Of a stretch of DNA of 37,723 nt, positions 26,677 to 36,282 are shown piece after piece. How positions within the stretch are numbered: position 1 is the stretch's first letter; every line of letters starts with the position of its first letter. This stretch comes from Croceibacterium_A sp039927815 (lineage in GTDB: Bacteria > Pseudomonadota > Alphaproteobacteria > Sphingomonadales > Sphingomonadaceae). Under the pieces are notes generated by a model that saw only the letters and a list, made by a program, of their open reading frames with translations, was not told the origin of the DNA and searched no databases. A program made the position numbers and the translations under genes. The stretch is from NCBI GenBank assembly GCA_039927815.1, contig JBDSUJ010000085.1, positions 1-37,723 on the forward strand, given 5' to 3'.

Positions 26677-26690
26677 TTCAACGCAATCAA
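26677..26690. promoter_or_regulatory. Imperfect FNR/FixK-type box
   Basis: TTCAA-CGCA-ATCAA, one half-site perfect against TTGAT-N4-ATCAA and the other with two mismatches, 29 bases before the quinone reductase start. It is a weak single-site match, so a real Fnr/FixK site is only possible. Confidence 0.3.
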
Positions 26691-26719
26691 GGATTGGCAA
26701 AGTAGATCGGAGGAAAAAC

Positions 26720-27346
26720 ATGGCTCAAACAATTAAGCATGCAATCATCGCTTGCCACCCAGCAGAGCACAGCTTCACACTTTCGGTCGCGCAGAAATAC
26801 GCGGATACGGTTCGTGCACACGGACACGAAGCCGTGATTCGCGATCTCTATCGGAACAATTTTGATCCGGTGCTACGCGATGACGAACGTCTGGGCCGAC
26901 CCGGCCCGGACGTCCTCAACGAATGGGCGCTGCTCGGCAAGTGCGACGTCTTTGTTCTTGTTTACCCGGTTTGGTTCGGCGCGCCCCCAGCCATGCTTGT
27001 GGGTTACATCGACCGGGTCTTCGGTGCCGGCCGCACGCTTGGCTCAGAAAGACATTCCGGGCCGGGCGAGCTATTGGCCGGGAAACACCTGGTGTCGCTC
27101 ACGTCGTCGGGGAGCATGCGAGCGTGGTTGGACGAGAAGGGTGTCCTTGGGTCGCTGCGAACGGTTTACGATCGCTACCTCGCGGACGTGTTCGGTTTCG
27201 CTGAAACTGCTCGTTACCATTTCGACGGAATTACCCCGGAACTCCCGGAGCGCGACTTCAAACAGAATATGTTCGAGGTTGAAAAGGCCGCCCTGGAGGT
27301 GATGAGCCGGCTTGTTCCTAGCAGGCAGGCTACCGCTGCTCAATGA
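26720..27346 (+). CDS. NAD(P)H:quinone oxidoreductase, flavodoxin fold
   Basis: This 208-residue protein belongs to the NQO1/MdaB-type flavodoxin-like family that reduces quinones by two electrons with NAD(P)H. Visible features are the N-terminal AIIACHPAEHSFTLSV (flavin phosphate loop), the VFVLVYPVWFGAPPAMLVGYIDRVF core and LTSSGS. GGAGGAAA just before ATG 26720 is a strong ribosome site. It stands alone after a 132-base gap downstream of the copper ATPase, with an imperfect FNR-type box upstream. The role is likely quinone or redox stress defence; the substrate is unknown. Confidence 0.88.
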   Translation: MAQTIKHAIIACHPAEHSFTLSVAQKYADTVRAHGHEAVIRDLYRNNFDPVLRDDERLGRPGPDVLNEWALLGKCDVFVLVYPVWFGAPPAMLVGYIDRVFGAGRTLGSERHSGPGELLAGKHLVSLTSSGSMRAWLDEKGVLGSLRTVYDRYLADVFGFAETARYHFDGITPELPERDFKQNMFEVEKAALEVMSRLVPSRQATAAQ

Positions 27347-27444
27347 TCGTGCGGCGGATCTCTGCTGCATTGTTTCTCATAGGCCGATAGCGTGGTTCGC
27401 TGGACACAAATAAGGTTCAACAAACTTAAATGGGAGCCGCTTGG

Positions 27445-27925
27445 ATGAAACGATATTTATTAGGAGTGATCCTCGCGTCAGTTCCGTTGCTGGCTGTCGC
27501 TCGGCCCGCGACAAACGGAATTAGGTGGGGCCGGGCGGCCCCTGGGACGATGGCAAGCATCTACCGGCATCATCAGGCGACGGACGGGATACCCGCGTCG
27601 TATACCTCGATGACAGACCGCTCCGGATATTCGCATGATAAGCTCGCTCGGAGCGCCACTATGTTTGCGGACAAGGGTGCAGCTTGCCACGGACTAATCG
27701 GCACCGGAAGCGGGGCGTCGGGAAGTATGATATACCCGCACCCTTCGAACCTTGCTTGGCTGGCACGCGAACCCGCCAAGGTGTCCGAGCCATACATGTA
27801 TTGGTCGATAGCCGAAGGCGGACGACAGTTCGGGTCCGATATGCCGTCGTTCAAAGCCAAGCTTTCGCGAAATGACATTTGGGCAATGATTTAGTTACAT
27901 CCGCAATGGCTTCCTACCGCGCTAA
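27445..27925 (+). pseudogene. Decayed class I cytochrome c
   Basis: The reading frame from ATG 27445 (GGAG upstream) encodes a signal peptide (MKRYLLGVILASVPLLAVA) and a small cytochrome c domain. The haem motif is damaged: GAACH replaces CxxCH, a TGT-to-GGT type change. The distal block SDMPSFKAKLSRNDIWAM is present and supplies the methionine ligand. The frame then stops at 27894 (IWAMI, 149 residues). Dropping one T there restores SYIRNGFLPR and a stop at 27925, as in intact homologues. Two independent lesions point to a pseudogene, though a sequencing error could explain the frameshift. A single-cysteine haem attachment would be an alternative for the first. Confidence 0.7.
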
Positions 27926-27994
27926 GGGCGTGGCTACGCGCACATATGGCCGCCCCGAAATTTTGAGGCTGATTTCAGTGAACCAGGAAAGATC

Positions 27995-30085
27995 ATGAAT
28001 AGCCCAGTAACTTCGTTGTCTCCGGAAGTCCGGGAAGACGGATCGATTGAACGGCTCGCTATCGACACGATTCGCACTCTGACTATGGACGCCGTCCAGC
28101 AGGCGAACTCCGGCCATCCCGGCACGCCGATGGCGCTCGCTCCGGCCGCTTACACCTTGTGGCGCGATCATCTGCGCTACGATCCCGATACGCCCGATTG
28201 GCCGAATCGCGACCGCTTTGTGCTATCGGTTGGCCATGCCTCGATGCTGCTTTACGCTGTGCTCCACCTCGCCGAGGTCAAGGAGACCGACGCCGACGGC
28301 AAGCTAACCGGAAAGCTCGCCGTCAGCCTCGACGACATCAGGGCGTTCCGTCAGCTCGGCTCCAAGACGCCGGGCCATCCCGAATATCGCATAACCACCG
28401 GCGTCGAAACGACAACCGGCCCGCTCGGCCAAGGCTGCGGCAACTCGGTCGGTATGGCGATTGCCGAACGCGCGCTCGCCGCGCGCTTCAACCGGCCCAG
28501 CTTCAACCTGTTCGACCATGTCGTCTACGTCTTTGCCAGCGACGGCGATATGATGGAGGGCGTTTCCCAGGAAGCCGCGTCGCTCGCCGGGCACCTCGAA
28601 CTCTCCAATCTGTGCTGGGTCTACGATAGCAACCACATCACCATCGAGGGCAGTACCGAACTCGCTTTCACGGAGGACGTCGGCAAGCGCTTCGAAGCCT
28701 ATGGCTGGAACGTCATCCACGTCGACGACGCCAACGATCGCGCAGTTTTCTCTACCGCGCTCGAATCGTTCAAAGCGACCGACGACCGCCCGACCTTAAT
28801 CGTGCTCCATTCGATCATCGGCTATGGCAGCCCAATTCAGGGCACGCAGAAGGCGCATAGTGACGCTATGGGCGCGGACGTAATCCGCGCCACGAAGAAG
28901 GCTTACGGCTGGCCGGAAGACGCGCAGTTCCTGGTGCCGGATGGCGCCGCCGCCTCGCTCGGCGACCCGATGCGCGCCAGGGGCGGCAAGCTCCGTGCCG
29001 ATTGGGAAGCGAAATTCGCTCGGTATCGCGTCCAATTTCCCGAGCTCGCCGCCGAGTTCGAGGCGATGCGCTCCGGCAAGCCCGCCGCGGGCTGGGACAA
29101 GGACGTGCCGAGCTTCCCAGCCGACGCCAAAGGAATGGCATCGCGCGATGCCGGCGCCAAAGTGCTGAACGCGATCGCGCCGAATATGCCCGGGCTGATC
29201 GGCGGCGCTGCCGACCTCGCGCCCTCGACCAAGACACTCCAGACCTTCCAGGGGGCGGGCGCGTTCGAGCCCAGCAGCTATGGTGGCCGCAACATGCATT
29301 TCGGCGTGCGCGAGCATGCGATGGGCGCGGCCGCGAACGGCATGGCGCTCTCCTCTCTGCGGCCCTACACTGGTACCTTCCTCGTCTTCGCCGACTATAT
29401 GCGCCCGCCGATCCGGCTCGCCGCGATCATGGAAATCCCGGTCATCTTCGTGTTCACGCACGATTCGATCGGCGTTGGCGAGGATGGTCCGACCCACCAG
29501 CCGATCGAGCATCTAGCGACTTTGCGCGCGATCCCCGGCCTCGACACGATCCGGCCAGGCGATGCCAACGAGGTCGCGGTGGCGTGGAAAGTGGCGCTCC
29601 GCCGATCAAGGGGGCCGACCGCCTTGATCTTTTCGCGGCAGGCGATCCCCACGCTCGATCGCGGAAAATACGCGTCTGCAGACGGACTCGAGAAGGGTGG
29701 CTATGTGCTCGCCGAGGCGGAAGGCGGCAACCCCGATATTATCCTAATCGGCACCGGCAGCGAGCTGCCGATGGTCGTCGCCGCACACGAAAAGCTCAGC
29801 GCCGAGGGCATCCGCTCGCGCGTCGTGTCGCTGCCGAGCTGGTTCCTGTTCGAGAAGCAGGACGATGCATATCGCGAAAGCGTGCTGCCCCATGCGGTCC
29901 GCGCTCGGCTCGCGGTCGAGCAGGCGGGTGGGCTCGGCTGGGACCGCTATGTCGGTCATGACGGCGGCACGATCACCATGTCGACCTTCGGCGCGTCGGC
30001 GCCGCTCGCCGATCTGCAGAAGAAGTTCGGCTTCACCGTTGACAATGTCTGCAGCGTTGCACGCCAGCTGATCGAGGCCAATTGA
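27995..30085 (+). CDS. tkt: Transketolase
   Basis: This 696-residue thiamine diphosphate enzyme moves two-carbon units between pentose, hexose and heptose phosphates. Motifs are SGHPGTPMALAP, the ThDP/Mg2+ block ASDGDMMEG...SLAGHLELSNL, FGVREHAMGA with catalytic E440 and the sugar-binding THDSIGVGEDGPTHQP. Length is normal. ATG 27995 follows CCAGGAAAG. It starts the operon tkt, tal-pgi, gnd, zwf, HAD. Its stop overlaps the next start as TGATG. It would supply xylulose 5-phosphate or use the erythrose 4-phosphate made by phosphoketolase. Confidence 0.96.
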   Translation: MNSPVTSLSPEVREDGSIERLAIDTIRTLTMDAVQQANSGHPGTPMALAPAAYTLWRDHLRYDPDTPDWPNRDRFVLSVGHASMLLYAVLHLAEVKETDADGKLTGKLAVSLDDIRAFRQLGSKTPGHPEYRITTGVETTTGPLGQGCGNSVGMAIAERALAARFNRPSFNLFDHVVYVFASDGDMMEGVSQEAASLAGHLELSNLCWVYDSNHITIEGSTELAFTEDVGKRFEAYGWNVIHVDDANDRAVFSTALESFKATDDRPTLIVLHSIIGYGSPIQGTQKAHSDAMGADVIRATKKAYGWPEDAQFLVPDGAAASLGDPMRARGGKLRADWEAKFARYRVQFPELAAEFEAMRSGKPAAGWDKDVPSFPADAKGMASRDAGAKVLNAIAPNMPGLIGGAADLAPSTKTLQTFQGAGAFEPSSYGGRNMHFGVREHAMGAAANGMALSSLRPYTGTFLVFADYMRPPIRLAAIMEIPVIFVFTHDSIGVGEDGPTHQPIEHLATLRAIPGLDTIRPGDANEVAVAWKVALRRSRGPTALIFSRQAIPTLDRGKYASADGLEKGGYVLAEAEGGNPDIILIGTGSELPMVVAAHEKLSAEGIRSRVVSLPSWFLFEKQDDAYRESVLPHAVRARLAVEQAGGLGWDRYVGHDGGTITMSTFGASAPLADLQKKFGFTVDNVCSVARQLIEAN

Positions 30086-32889
30086 TGACCAACCGCCTGA
30101 ACAAGCTAGCCTCTGCAGGACAGGCCGTGTGGCTGGATTTCGTCGATCGCGAGTTCCTTGCAGACGGCGGCCTTAGGAAGCTGGTTGCCGAGGATGGATT
30201 GACCGGGGTCACTTCCAACCCGTCGATCTTCGAGAAGGCGATGGGCCATGGCGAGGCCTATGACGCCGGCTTCTTGGAGTTCCTCGGCAAGGCGGATGCG
30301 AGCGTCCAGGACACGTACGAAAGCCAAGCGATTGCCGACATTAAGTCTGCGGCGGCCGACTTGCGCCCGACGTTTGACCGGCTCGAGGCCAAGGATGGCT
30401 TTGTCAGCCTTGAGGTCTCGCCCTATCTCGCCAACAAGACCGACGAGACGATCGTAGAGGCGCGGCGACTTTGGGCCGAGGTCGGCGAACCCAACTTGAT
30501 GATCAAGGTGCCGGGCACAGAGGCCGGCGTGCCCGCGATCCGCCAGCTGCTCGAGGACGGGCTCAACATTAACGTCACGCTCCTGTTCTCGATCGAGGTC
30601 TATCAGGAGGTGGCCCAAGCCTTGATGGCGGGGCTCGAGGCGCGCATCGCCAAAGGCCTGCCCGTCGATCGGATCGCCTCAGTCGCGAGTTTCTTCGTCA
30701 GCCGCATTGATGTTGAAATCGACCACACGATCGACAGCCGTCTGGCTGCGGGCGACCCGGAGGCGGAAGCGCTGAAGGCTATTCGAGGCAGGGTCGCGAT
30801 TGCCAACGCCAAGCTCGCTTACGCCCGGTACGAGAAGTTGATCGCAAGCCCGCGCTGGCTGGCGCTGGCGGCGCAGGGGGCGATGCCGCAGCGTTTGCTG
30901 TGGGCATCGACCGGCACCAAGGATTCGGCCTTTTCCGACACACTCTACATCGATTCGCTGATCGGCCGCGACACTGTCAATACGATGCCGCCCAAGACGA
31001 TGGATGCGTTCCGCGACCATGGCACGGTGGCGCCGAGCCTAACGCAGGACGTCCACGCCGCCCGCCAGGTCATCGCCGAGACTGAACGGCTCGGCCTCAA
31101 GCTCGACGAGGTCACTGCTAGGCTCGTCACGACCGGCGTGCGCCTGTTCGCCGATGCCGCCGATGCTTTGCTCGGCGCCGTCGCCGCGAAGCGCTCAGCG
31201 TTCCTAGGCCATCGCCAGAACGAGCTCAACGCAACGCTGCCAGACGGGCTCACCAAGGCCGTCGAGGCGCGGCTCGAAACCGCCCGCGCAGGGGCTTGGT
31301 CGCGCCGGCTATGGCAGGCGGATGCGTCGCTCTGGACCGGCAAGGACGAGGGCAAGTGGCTGGGCTGGCTCGATGCCGCGCGCGGCAAGCAGGTTCCAGA
31401 TGCGCTGACGGACGTCGCCGCGAAGGCTAAGGGGCACAAGGATGCCGTGTTGCTGGGCATGGGCGGCTCGAGCCTCGGGCCCGAGGTGCTGTCGCTCATC
31501 CTCGGTTCGACAGGCGGCAGCCCTAAGCTCCATGTGCTTGATACGACCGATCCCGGCCAGATCGCCGCAGTCGCGCGCGCGATCGATCCCACGAAAGCGT
31601 TATTCATTATCTCCTCGAAGTCGGGCTCGACGATGGAGCCCGAACTACTCCGCGCCTACTTCTGGAGGGCCTCGGGCCAGGATGGCAACCGCTTCCTCGC
31701 CGTCACCGATCCCGGCTCGGGCCTCGAGAAGACCGCCAAGGCAGACGGCTATGCGCACGTCTTCCCCGGCAATCCCGCGATCGGCGGCCGCTATTCGGTA
31801 CTCTCCGCCTTCGGCATGGTGCCGGCGGCGGTGATGGGCGAGGACGTCCACGCCTTCTACGAGGCGACCGCAGCTATGGTTTTCGCCTGCGGGGCTGACG
31901 TGCCGCCGGCGCATAATCCCGGCTTCCGACTCGGTGCGATCATCGGCGAGGCTGCGCTGGCGGGGCGAGACAAGCTTACAATTCTGCCGTCGAAGGGGCT
32001 CGAGCCGTTCGGCGCGTGGCTCGAACAGCTGCTCGCCGAGAGCACGGGCAAGCAGGGCAAGGGCATCGTGCCCGTCGATCTTGAGCCGACCGGACCAGTT
32101 GTCAGCTATGGCAGCGATCGACTGTTTGTTCACTTCCACCTCGCCGGCGAAGCGGATCCCGAACTTGAAGCGACGTTGACGGCGCTCGCCCATGCAGGTC
32201 ACCCGCTGGTGCGGATTGCGGTCGCCAAGGCGGAGTTGATCGGCCAGGAATTCTTCCGCTGGGAGATCGCAACCGCGGTGGCCGGCGCGGTGCTCGGCAT
32301 TGACCCGTTTAACCAGCCCGACGTCGAGGACGCCAAGATCAGCACGCACAAGCTGATCGACGACTATGAGGCTTCGGGCGCGCTCGAGCCGGAGATGCCG
32401 GTTGCCGAGACGGCAGACTTCGCCGTCTTTGCGGCCGAAGGCGACGGCACCCCGTCGGCGGACTCGACCGAGCTGCTTCGGCGTCACTTCGCCGGTCTCG
32501 AAGCTGGCGACTATGCCGCCTTCCTCGCCTATATCGAACGCGACGCAGCCAATGCGGAGTGTATCGCGGGAATTCGTGTTGCGGTGCGCGATGCTAAAAG
32601 GGTCGCAACCGTCGCCGGCTTCGGCCCCCGCTTCCTCCATTCGACGGGCCAGGTCTATAAGGGAGGTCCTGCTACGGGCACCTTTCTCATCATCACCCGC
32701 GATCCTGACCCGGATCTCGCCGTGCCCGGCCGCACGGCGAGTTTCGGCACCATCCAGGTGGCCCAGGCGCGCGGCGACATGAAGGTGCTCGCGACGCGCG
32801 GCCGTCGCGTGCTGCGCGTCCACCTCAAGGCCGGGGGCGGCGGCATGGATACACTGAGGGCGGCGATACTCGCCGCGCTCGAGACCTAG
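30085..32889 (+). CDS. tal-pgi: Bifunctional transaldolase / glucose-6-phosphate isomerase
   Basis: This 934-residue fusion carries transaldolase (about 1-360) and phosphoglucose isomerase (about 385-934). Transaldolase shows GVTSNPSIFEKA and Schiff-base K141 in LMIKVPGTEAG. The isomerase shows GMGGSSLGPEVL, ISSKSGSTMEP and IGGRYSVLSAFG. The fusion is known in several bacteria, where one chain links the two steps around fructose 6-phosphate. ATG 30085 overlaps the tkt stop (TGATG); the TTG at 30082 is another possible start. The family's C-terminal extension (about 760-934) is kept. No truncation is seen. Confidence 0.95.
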   Translation: MTNRLNKLASAGQAVWLDFVDREFLADGGLRKLVAEDGLTGVTSNPSIFEKAMGHGEAYDAGFLEFLGKADASVQDTYESQAIADIKSAAADLRPTFDRLEAKDGFVSLEVSPYLANKTDETIVEARRLWAEVGEPNLMIKVPGTEAGVPAIRQLLEDGLNINVTLLFSIEVYQEVAQALMAGLEARIAKGLPVDRIASVASFFVSRIDVEIDHTIDSRLAAGDPEAEALKAIRGRVAIANAKLAYARYEKLIASPRWLALAAQGAMPQRLLWASTGTKDSAFSDTLYIDSLIGRDTVNTMPPKTMDAFRDHGTVAPSLTQDVHAARQVIAETERLGLKLDEVTARLVTTGVRLFADAADALLGAVAAKRSAFLGHRQNELNATLPDGLTKAVEARLETARAGAWSRRLWQADASLWTGKDEGKWLGWLDAARGKQVPDALTDVAAKAKGHKDAVLLGMGGSSLGPEVLSLILGSTGGSPKLHVLDTTDPGQIAAVARAIDPTKALFIISSKSGSTMEPELLRAYFWRASGQDGNRFLAVTDPGSGLEKTAKADGYAHVFPGNPAIGGRYSVLSAFGMVPAAVMGEDVHAFYEATAAMVFACGADVPPAHNPGFRLGAIIGEAALAGRDKLTILPSKGLEPFGAWLEQLLAESTGKQGKGIVPVDLEPTGPVVSYGSDRLFVHFHLAGEADPELEATLTALAHAGHPLVRIAVAKAELIGQEFFRWEIATAVAGAVLGIDPFNQPDVEDAKISTHKLIDDYEASGALEPEMPVAETADFAVFAAEGDGTPSADSTELLRRHFAGLEAGDYAAFLAYIERDAANAECIAGIRVAVRDAKRVATVAGFGPRFLHSTGQVYKGGPATGTFLIITRDPDPDLAVPGRTASFGTIQVAQARGDMKVLATRGRRVLRVHLKAGGGGMDTLRAAILAALET

Positions 32890-32902
32890 GAGTTTATCCA
32901 CC

Positions 32903-33889
32903 ATGCGTCTGGCGATGATCGGTCTCGGCCGAATGGGAGCGAATATAGTGCGCCGGCTGATGCGTGGCGGGCATGAGGTGGTGGTGTTCGATCGCAACTC
33001 GCAGGTTGTCGATGAAATGGTCACGGAAGGCGCGGTCGGCGCCGTCTCGCTCGCCGATGTCGCCGCCAAGCTGGGGAGCCCGCGCATTTTCTGGGTGATG
33101 TTGCCCGCCGGCGCTCCGACCGAGGATACGGTTGCCGCGCTGACGGCGCTTGCATCCCCCGGCGACATCATCATCGACGGCGGCAACACCTTCTACAAGG
33201 ACGACATCCGCCGCGCCAAGGCGTGCACCAAAAAGCAGCTCCATTATGTCGACGTCGGCACCTCCGGCGGCGTCTGGGGGCTCGAGCGCGGCTATTGCAT
33301 GATGATCGGCGGCGACAAAGAGACGGTCGACTTGCTTGACCCGATCTTCGACTGCATGGCGCCCGGCCTCGGCACGATCCCCCGCACTCCCGGCCGGACG
33401 GAGGAGGAAGGCGAGGATCCGCGTGCCGAGAAGGGATATATCCATGCTGGCCCAGTTGGCGCGGGCCATTTCGTCAAGATGGTCCACAACGGTATCGAAT
33501 ATGGTCTGATGCAGGCCTATGCCGAAGGCTTCGACATCCTGAAGGGCAAAAAGTCGGATATGCTTCCTGAGGACGAGCGCTTCGATCTCAACCTCACCGA
33601 TATCGCCGAGGTCTGGCGGCGTGGCAGCGTCATTTCGTCTTGGCTGCTCGACCTCTCTGCCTCCGCGCTTGCAAGCGACCAGATGCTCGAGCAATTCTCC
33701 GGCCGGGTCGCCGATTCAGGCGAAGGCCACTGGACCATTGACGCGGCGATGGAGGAAGCGGTGCCGGTCTACGTTCTCTCCGCCGCCTTGTTCGCGCGCT
33801 ACCGCAGCCGCGTAGAGGGCACTTTCGGCGACAAACTCTTGTCCGCAATGCGCTTTGGCTTCGGCGGTCATGTTGAAATGCCGCAATGA
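32903..33889 (+). CDS. gnd: 6-phosphogluconate dehydrogenase, decarboxylating (short type)
   Basis: This 328-residue enzyme oxidises 6-phosphogluconate to ribulose 5-phosphate, CO2 and NAD(P)H. It belongs to the short GndA-like group, not the 470-residue E. coli type. Motifs are the Rossmann loop GLGRMGANIVRRL, VGTSGGVWGLERGY and GAGHFVKMVHNGIEYGLMQAYAEG. Short forms often prefer NAD+; the FDRNS after beta-2 leaves this open. TAGGAGT lies 9 bases before ATG 32903. Its stop overlaps the zwf start (ATGA). The lactonase gene pgl is not in this operon. Confidence 0.94.
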   Translation: MRLAMIGLGRMGANIVRRLMRGGHEVVVFDRNSQVVDEMVTEGAVGAVSLADVAAKLGSPRIFWVMLPAGAPTEDTVAALTALASPGDIIIDGGNTFYKDDIRRAKACTKKQLHYVDVGTSGGVWGLERGYCMMIGGDKETVDLLDPIFDCMAPGLGTIPRTPGRTEEEGEDPRAEKGYIHAGPVGAGHFVKMVHNGIEYGLMQAYAEGFDILKGKKSDMLPEDERFDLNLTDIAEVWRRGSVISSWLLDLSASALASDQMLEQFSGRVADSGEGHWTIDAAMEEAVPVYVLSAALFARYRSRVEGTFGDKLLSAMRFGFGGHVEMPQ

Positions 33890-35316
33890 GGCAGGCGGAG
33901 ACCGCGCCCCCAGCGACGTTCGTCATCTTCGGAGCGCTCGGCGACCTTACCCGCCGGCTGCTTGTTCCGGCGCTGGTTAACCTTGGAGAATTAGGGCTGT
34001 TGGCACCCGATACCGAGTTCCTCGGGGTAAGCCACCATGATTGCGATGACGAAGGGCTGCGCCGCGCGCTCGACGACTTCCTGATGGAAGGTTCCGGCTG
34101 GGATCAGGTGCGCGATCACGTCCATTACCTGAAGGGCGATTTCACCGACGCTAAGACATTCACGGCGCTGTCCGGGAAGCTTGGCGGAAACGTGGTGTTC
34201 TACCTCGCGACGGCGCCAAACCTCTTCGGGCCGATCGTCGATGCACTTGGCGATGCCGGCCTGCTCGACGAGGCGGATGGCTTCCGCCGCGTCGTCATCG
34301 AGAAGCCGTTCGGTACCGATCTCGCTTCGGCGCAGGTGCTCAACCGCCGCATCCTTGCGCAAGCGAGCGAGGCGCAGATCTATCGAATCGACCATTTCCT
34401 GGGCAAGGAGACGGTCCAGAACATCATGGTCGCGCGGTTCGGCAACACCTTGTTTGAATCGATCTGGAACAACCGCTACATCGATCATGTCCAGATCACC
34501 GCCTCAGAGACGGGCACCGTCGGCAGCCGCGGCAAGTTCTACGACGCGACCGGGGCGCTTCGCGACATGGTGCCCAACCACCTCTTCCAGCTGCTCGCGA
34601 TGATCGGGATGGAGCCGCCGATAAGCTTCGACGCCGAGGCGATCCGCACCGAGAAGGGCAAGGTCATCGCCGCCATCCGTCCGATCGATCCCGCTGACGC
34701 AATTCGGGGACGCTACGGCGCTGGCGCGATTGCGGGCAAGGCGGTGCCTGCATATACCGACGAACCCGACGTCGATCCGACCGGCCGTACCGAGACGTTC
34801 GCGGCGCTAATGGTGCATGTCGAGACGTGGCGCTGGTCGGGCGTGCCCTTCTACCTCCGAACCGGCAAGGCGCTTTCGGCGCGAGACACCGAAATAGTCG
34901 TCCAGTTCAAGGACGTGCCGCTCGCACTGTTCCGCGAAACGGTAGTCGATCGACTGCCGCCCAACCTCCTCGTCGTCCAGATACAGCCCGACGAGGGGAT
35001 CAGCCTCGAGTTCGTCGTCAAGCGACCCGGCCCGGTGGTCAACACCGCGCCGGTCAGCATGGACTTCCGTTACGGGGACCATTTCGAGGTCGGCCACCAG
35101 ACCGGCTACGAGACTTTGCTCTATGACGTGCTAGCAGGCGACCAGACGTTGTTCCAGCGCGCCGACCAGATCGAGGGCGGCTGGCGTGCGGTGCAGCCGC
35201 TGCTTGAGCTTTGGGAGCAGGGCACGCCGGAGAATTATGAAGCGGGCAGCGCCGGGCCTGAGAGCGCAGATGCGCTGATGCACCGTGCGCACCGGCGGTG
35301 GCACAAGTTGGGTTGA
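33886..35316 (+). CDS. zwf: Glucose-6-phosphate 1-dehydrogenase
   Basis: This 476-residue enzyme oxidises glucose 6-phosphate to the lactone, making NADPH or NADH. The coenzyme loop is FGALGDLTRRLLVPAL at about 15-30. Others are the active-site RIDHFLGKETVQN, IEKPFGTDL and FYLRTGKALS. ATG 33886 overlaps the gnd stop. The pairing with gnd gives an oxidative branch in the same operon as the non-oxidative one. In many alphaproteobacteria zwf sits with pgl and edd instead, so this order is different from the usual. The ending is normal. Confidence 0.95.
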   Translation: MRQAETAPPATFVIFGALGDLTRRLLVPALVNLGELGLLAPDTEFLGVSHHDCDDEGLRRALDDFLMEGSGWDQVRDHVHYLKGDFTDAKTFTALSGKLGGNVVFYLATAPNLFGPIVDALGDAGLLDEADGFRRVVIEKPFGTDLASAQVLNRRILAQASEAQIYRIDHFLGKETVQNIMVARFGNTLFESIWNNRYIDHVQITASETGTVGSRGKFYDATGALRDMVPNHLFQLLAMIGMEPPISFDAEAIRTEKGKVIAAIRPIDPADAIRGRYGAGAIAGKAVPAYTDEPDVDPTGRTETFAALMVHVETWRWSGVPFYLRTGKALSARDTEIVVQFKDVPLALFRETVVDRLPPNLLVVQIQPDEGISLEFVVKRPGPVVNTAPVSMDFRYGDHFEVGHQTGYETLLYDVLAGDQTLFQRADQIEGGWRAVQPLLELWEQGTPENYEAGSAGPESADALMHRAHRRWHKLG

Positions 35317-36128
35317 GCGCACGCATCCGCCTCGTCGTCTCGGACATCGACGGCACGCTTGTTCGGCAGGACAAGAGCTTGAGCGATGGCGTGGTCGCCG
35401 CCGTCCAGCGCCTGCGGGATGCCGGCGTGGCGTTCAGCCTCATTAGTGCACGCCCGCCGAGCGGCATGCTTTGGATCGCGGCGAAGCTCGGGCTCACGGG
35501 CAAAATCGCTTCATTCAACGGTGGGACAATCGTGAAGCCTGACGGCGAGGTCGTGTCCGCCGAACTAATCCATCCCAAAACCGCGGCGTGCACGCTGAAT
35601 ATTTTCAATAGACCAAACGCTGAAACCTGGCTGTTCGCGGACGGCAACTGGTATGCAAGAACTACACGGAGCGAGTATTTTTCGCGCGAGCGAAAGGCAG
35701 CCAATGTCGAGCCGGTGGTTGTAAGCAATTTTGATGGTCTGCTCGCCCGCGTCGATAAAATCGTTGCAATCAGCAACGATAGTGCGCTGCTCACACAGCT
35801 CGATAACGAAGTGGCGTTCGCAATCGGAGCAGCTGCGACGGTCTCTCGCTCGCAGACGTATTATCTCGATGTCACGGCACCGCGTGGCAACAAAGGTGAT
35901 GGCATTGCGGCGCTCGCGGCGGAATTCGGATTTCCGCTCCAATCGGTTGCGGTATTCGGGGACCAATCCAATGACCTGGCGATGTTCGCGCGCGCGGGCA
36001 TGTCGGTCGCTATGGGACAGGCATCCGAAGAGGTTCAGGCGGCGGCAACTCATGTGTCGCGTTCGAATGAGGATGAGGGAGTTGCCGACGCGATCGACTG
36101 CTTTGTCCTGCCTAAAGTGCGACAATGA
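35313..36128 (+). CDS. Cof-type HAD-IIB phosphatase
   Basis: This 271-residue protein has HAD motif I VVSDIDGTLV near its start, the SARPPSG motif II region, K in GNKGDGIAALA and motif IV VFGDQSNDLAMF. It belongs to the Cof/YbiV group, which hydrolyses sugar phosphates and similar small metabolites. Two starts are possible: TTG 35313, overlapping the zwf stop as TTGA, or GTG 35298, overlapping more of zwf; the first fits the operon pattern. It may correct or drain sugar phosphates such as erythrose 4-phosphate; the substrate is unknown. A 9-base hairpin lies 120 bases downstream. Confidence 0.83.
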   Translation: MSARIRLVVSDIDGTLVRQDKSLSDGVVAAVQRLRDAGVAFSLISARPPSGMLWIAAKLGLTGKIASFNGGTIVKPDGEVVSAELIHPKTAACTLNIFNRPNAETWLFADGNWYARTTRSEYFSRERKAANVEPVVVSNFDGLLARVDKIVAISNDSALLTQLDNEVAFAIGAAATVSRSQTYYLDVTAPRGNKGDGIAALAAEFGFPLQSVAVFGDQSNDLAMFARAGMSVAMGQASEEVQAAATHVSRSNEDEGVADAIDCFVLPKVRQ

Positions 36129-36249
36129 CGTGGCTCTGGTCACGGCACCACTTCTCTCCGCTCATCTTGGTCACCTGGCGGAAGATGTGTTGAGCGTAGA
36201 TTGCGCCAGCTGTCCGTCGCCAGAAAATTGAGCGCCGCACTGCGGAGCC

Positions 36250-36282
36250 GACAGGCGAATTTCGGCCCAAGAATCGCCTGTC
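36250..36282. repeat. Inverted repeat GACAGGCGA-N15-TCGCCTGTC
   Basis: Two perfect 9-base arms (36250-36258, 36274-36282) lie 122 bases after the HAD phosphatase stop. It may act as a terminator or mRNA-stabilising hairpin of the tkt operon, although no T-run follows. Confidence 0.4.

Noticed and set aside
31645..33189. 514-codon minus-strand open frame
   Set aside because: It lies antisense to tal-pgi and gnd, both with clear motifs, and shows no domain of its own.
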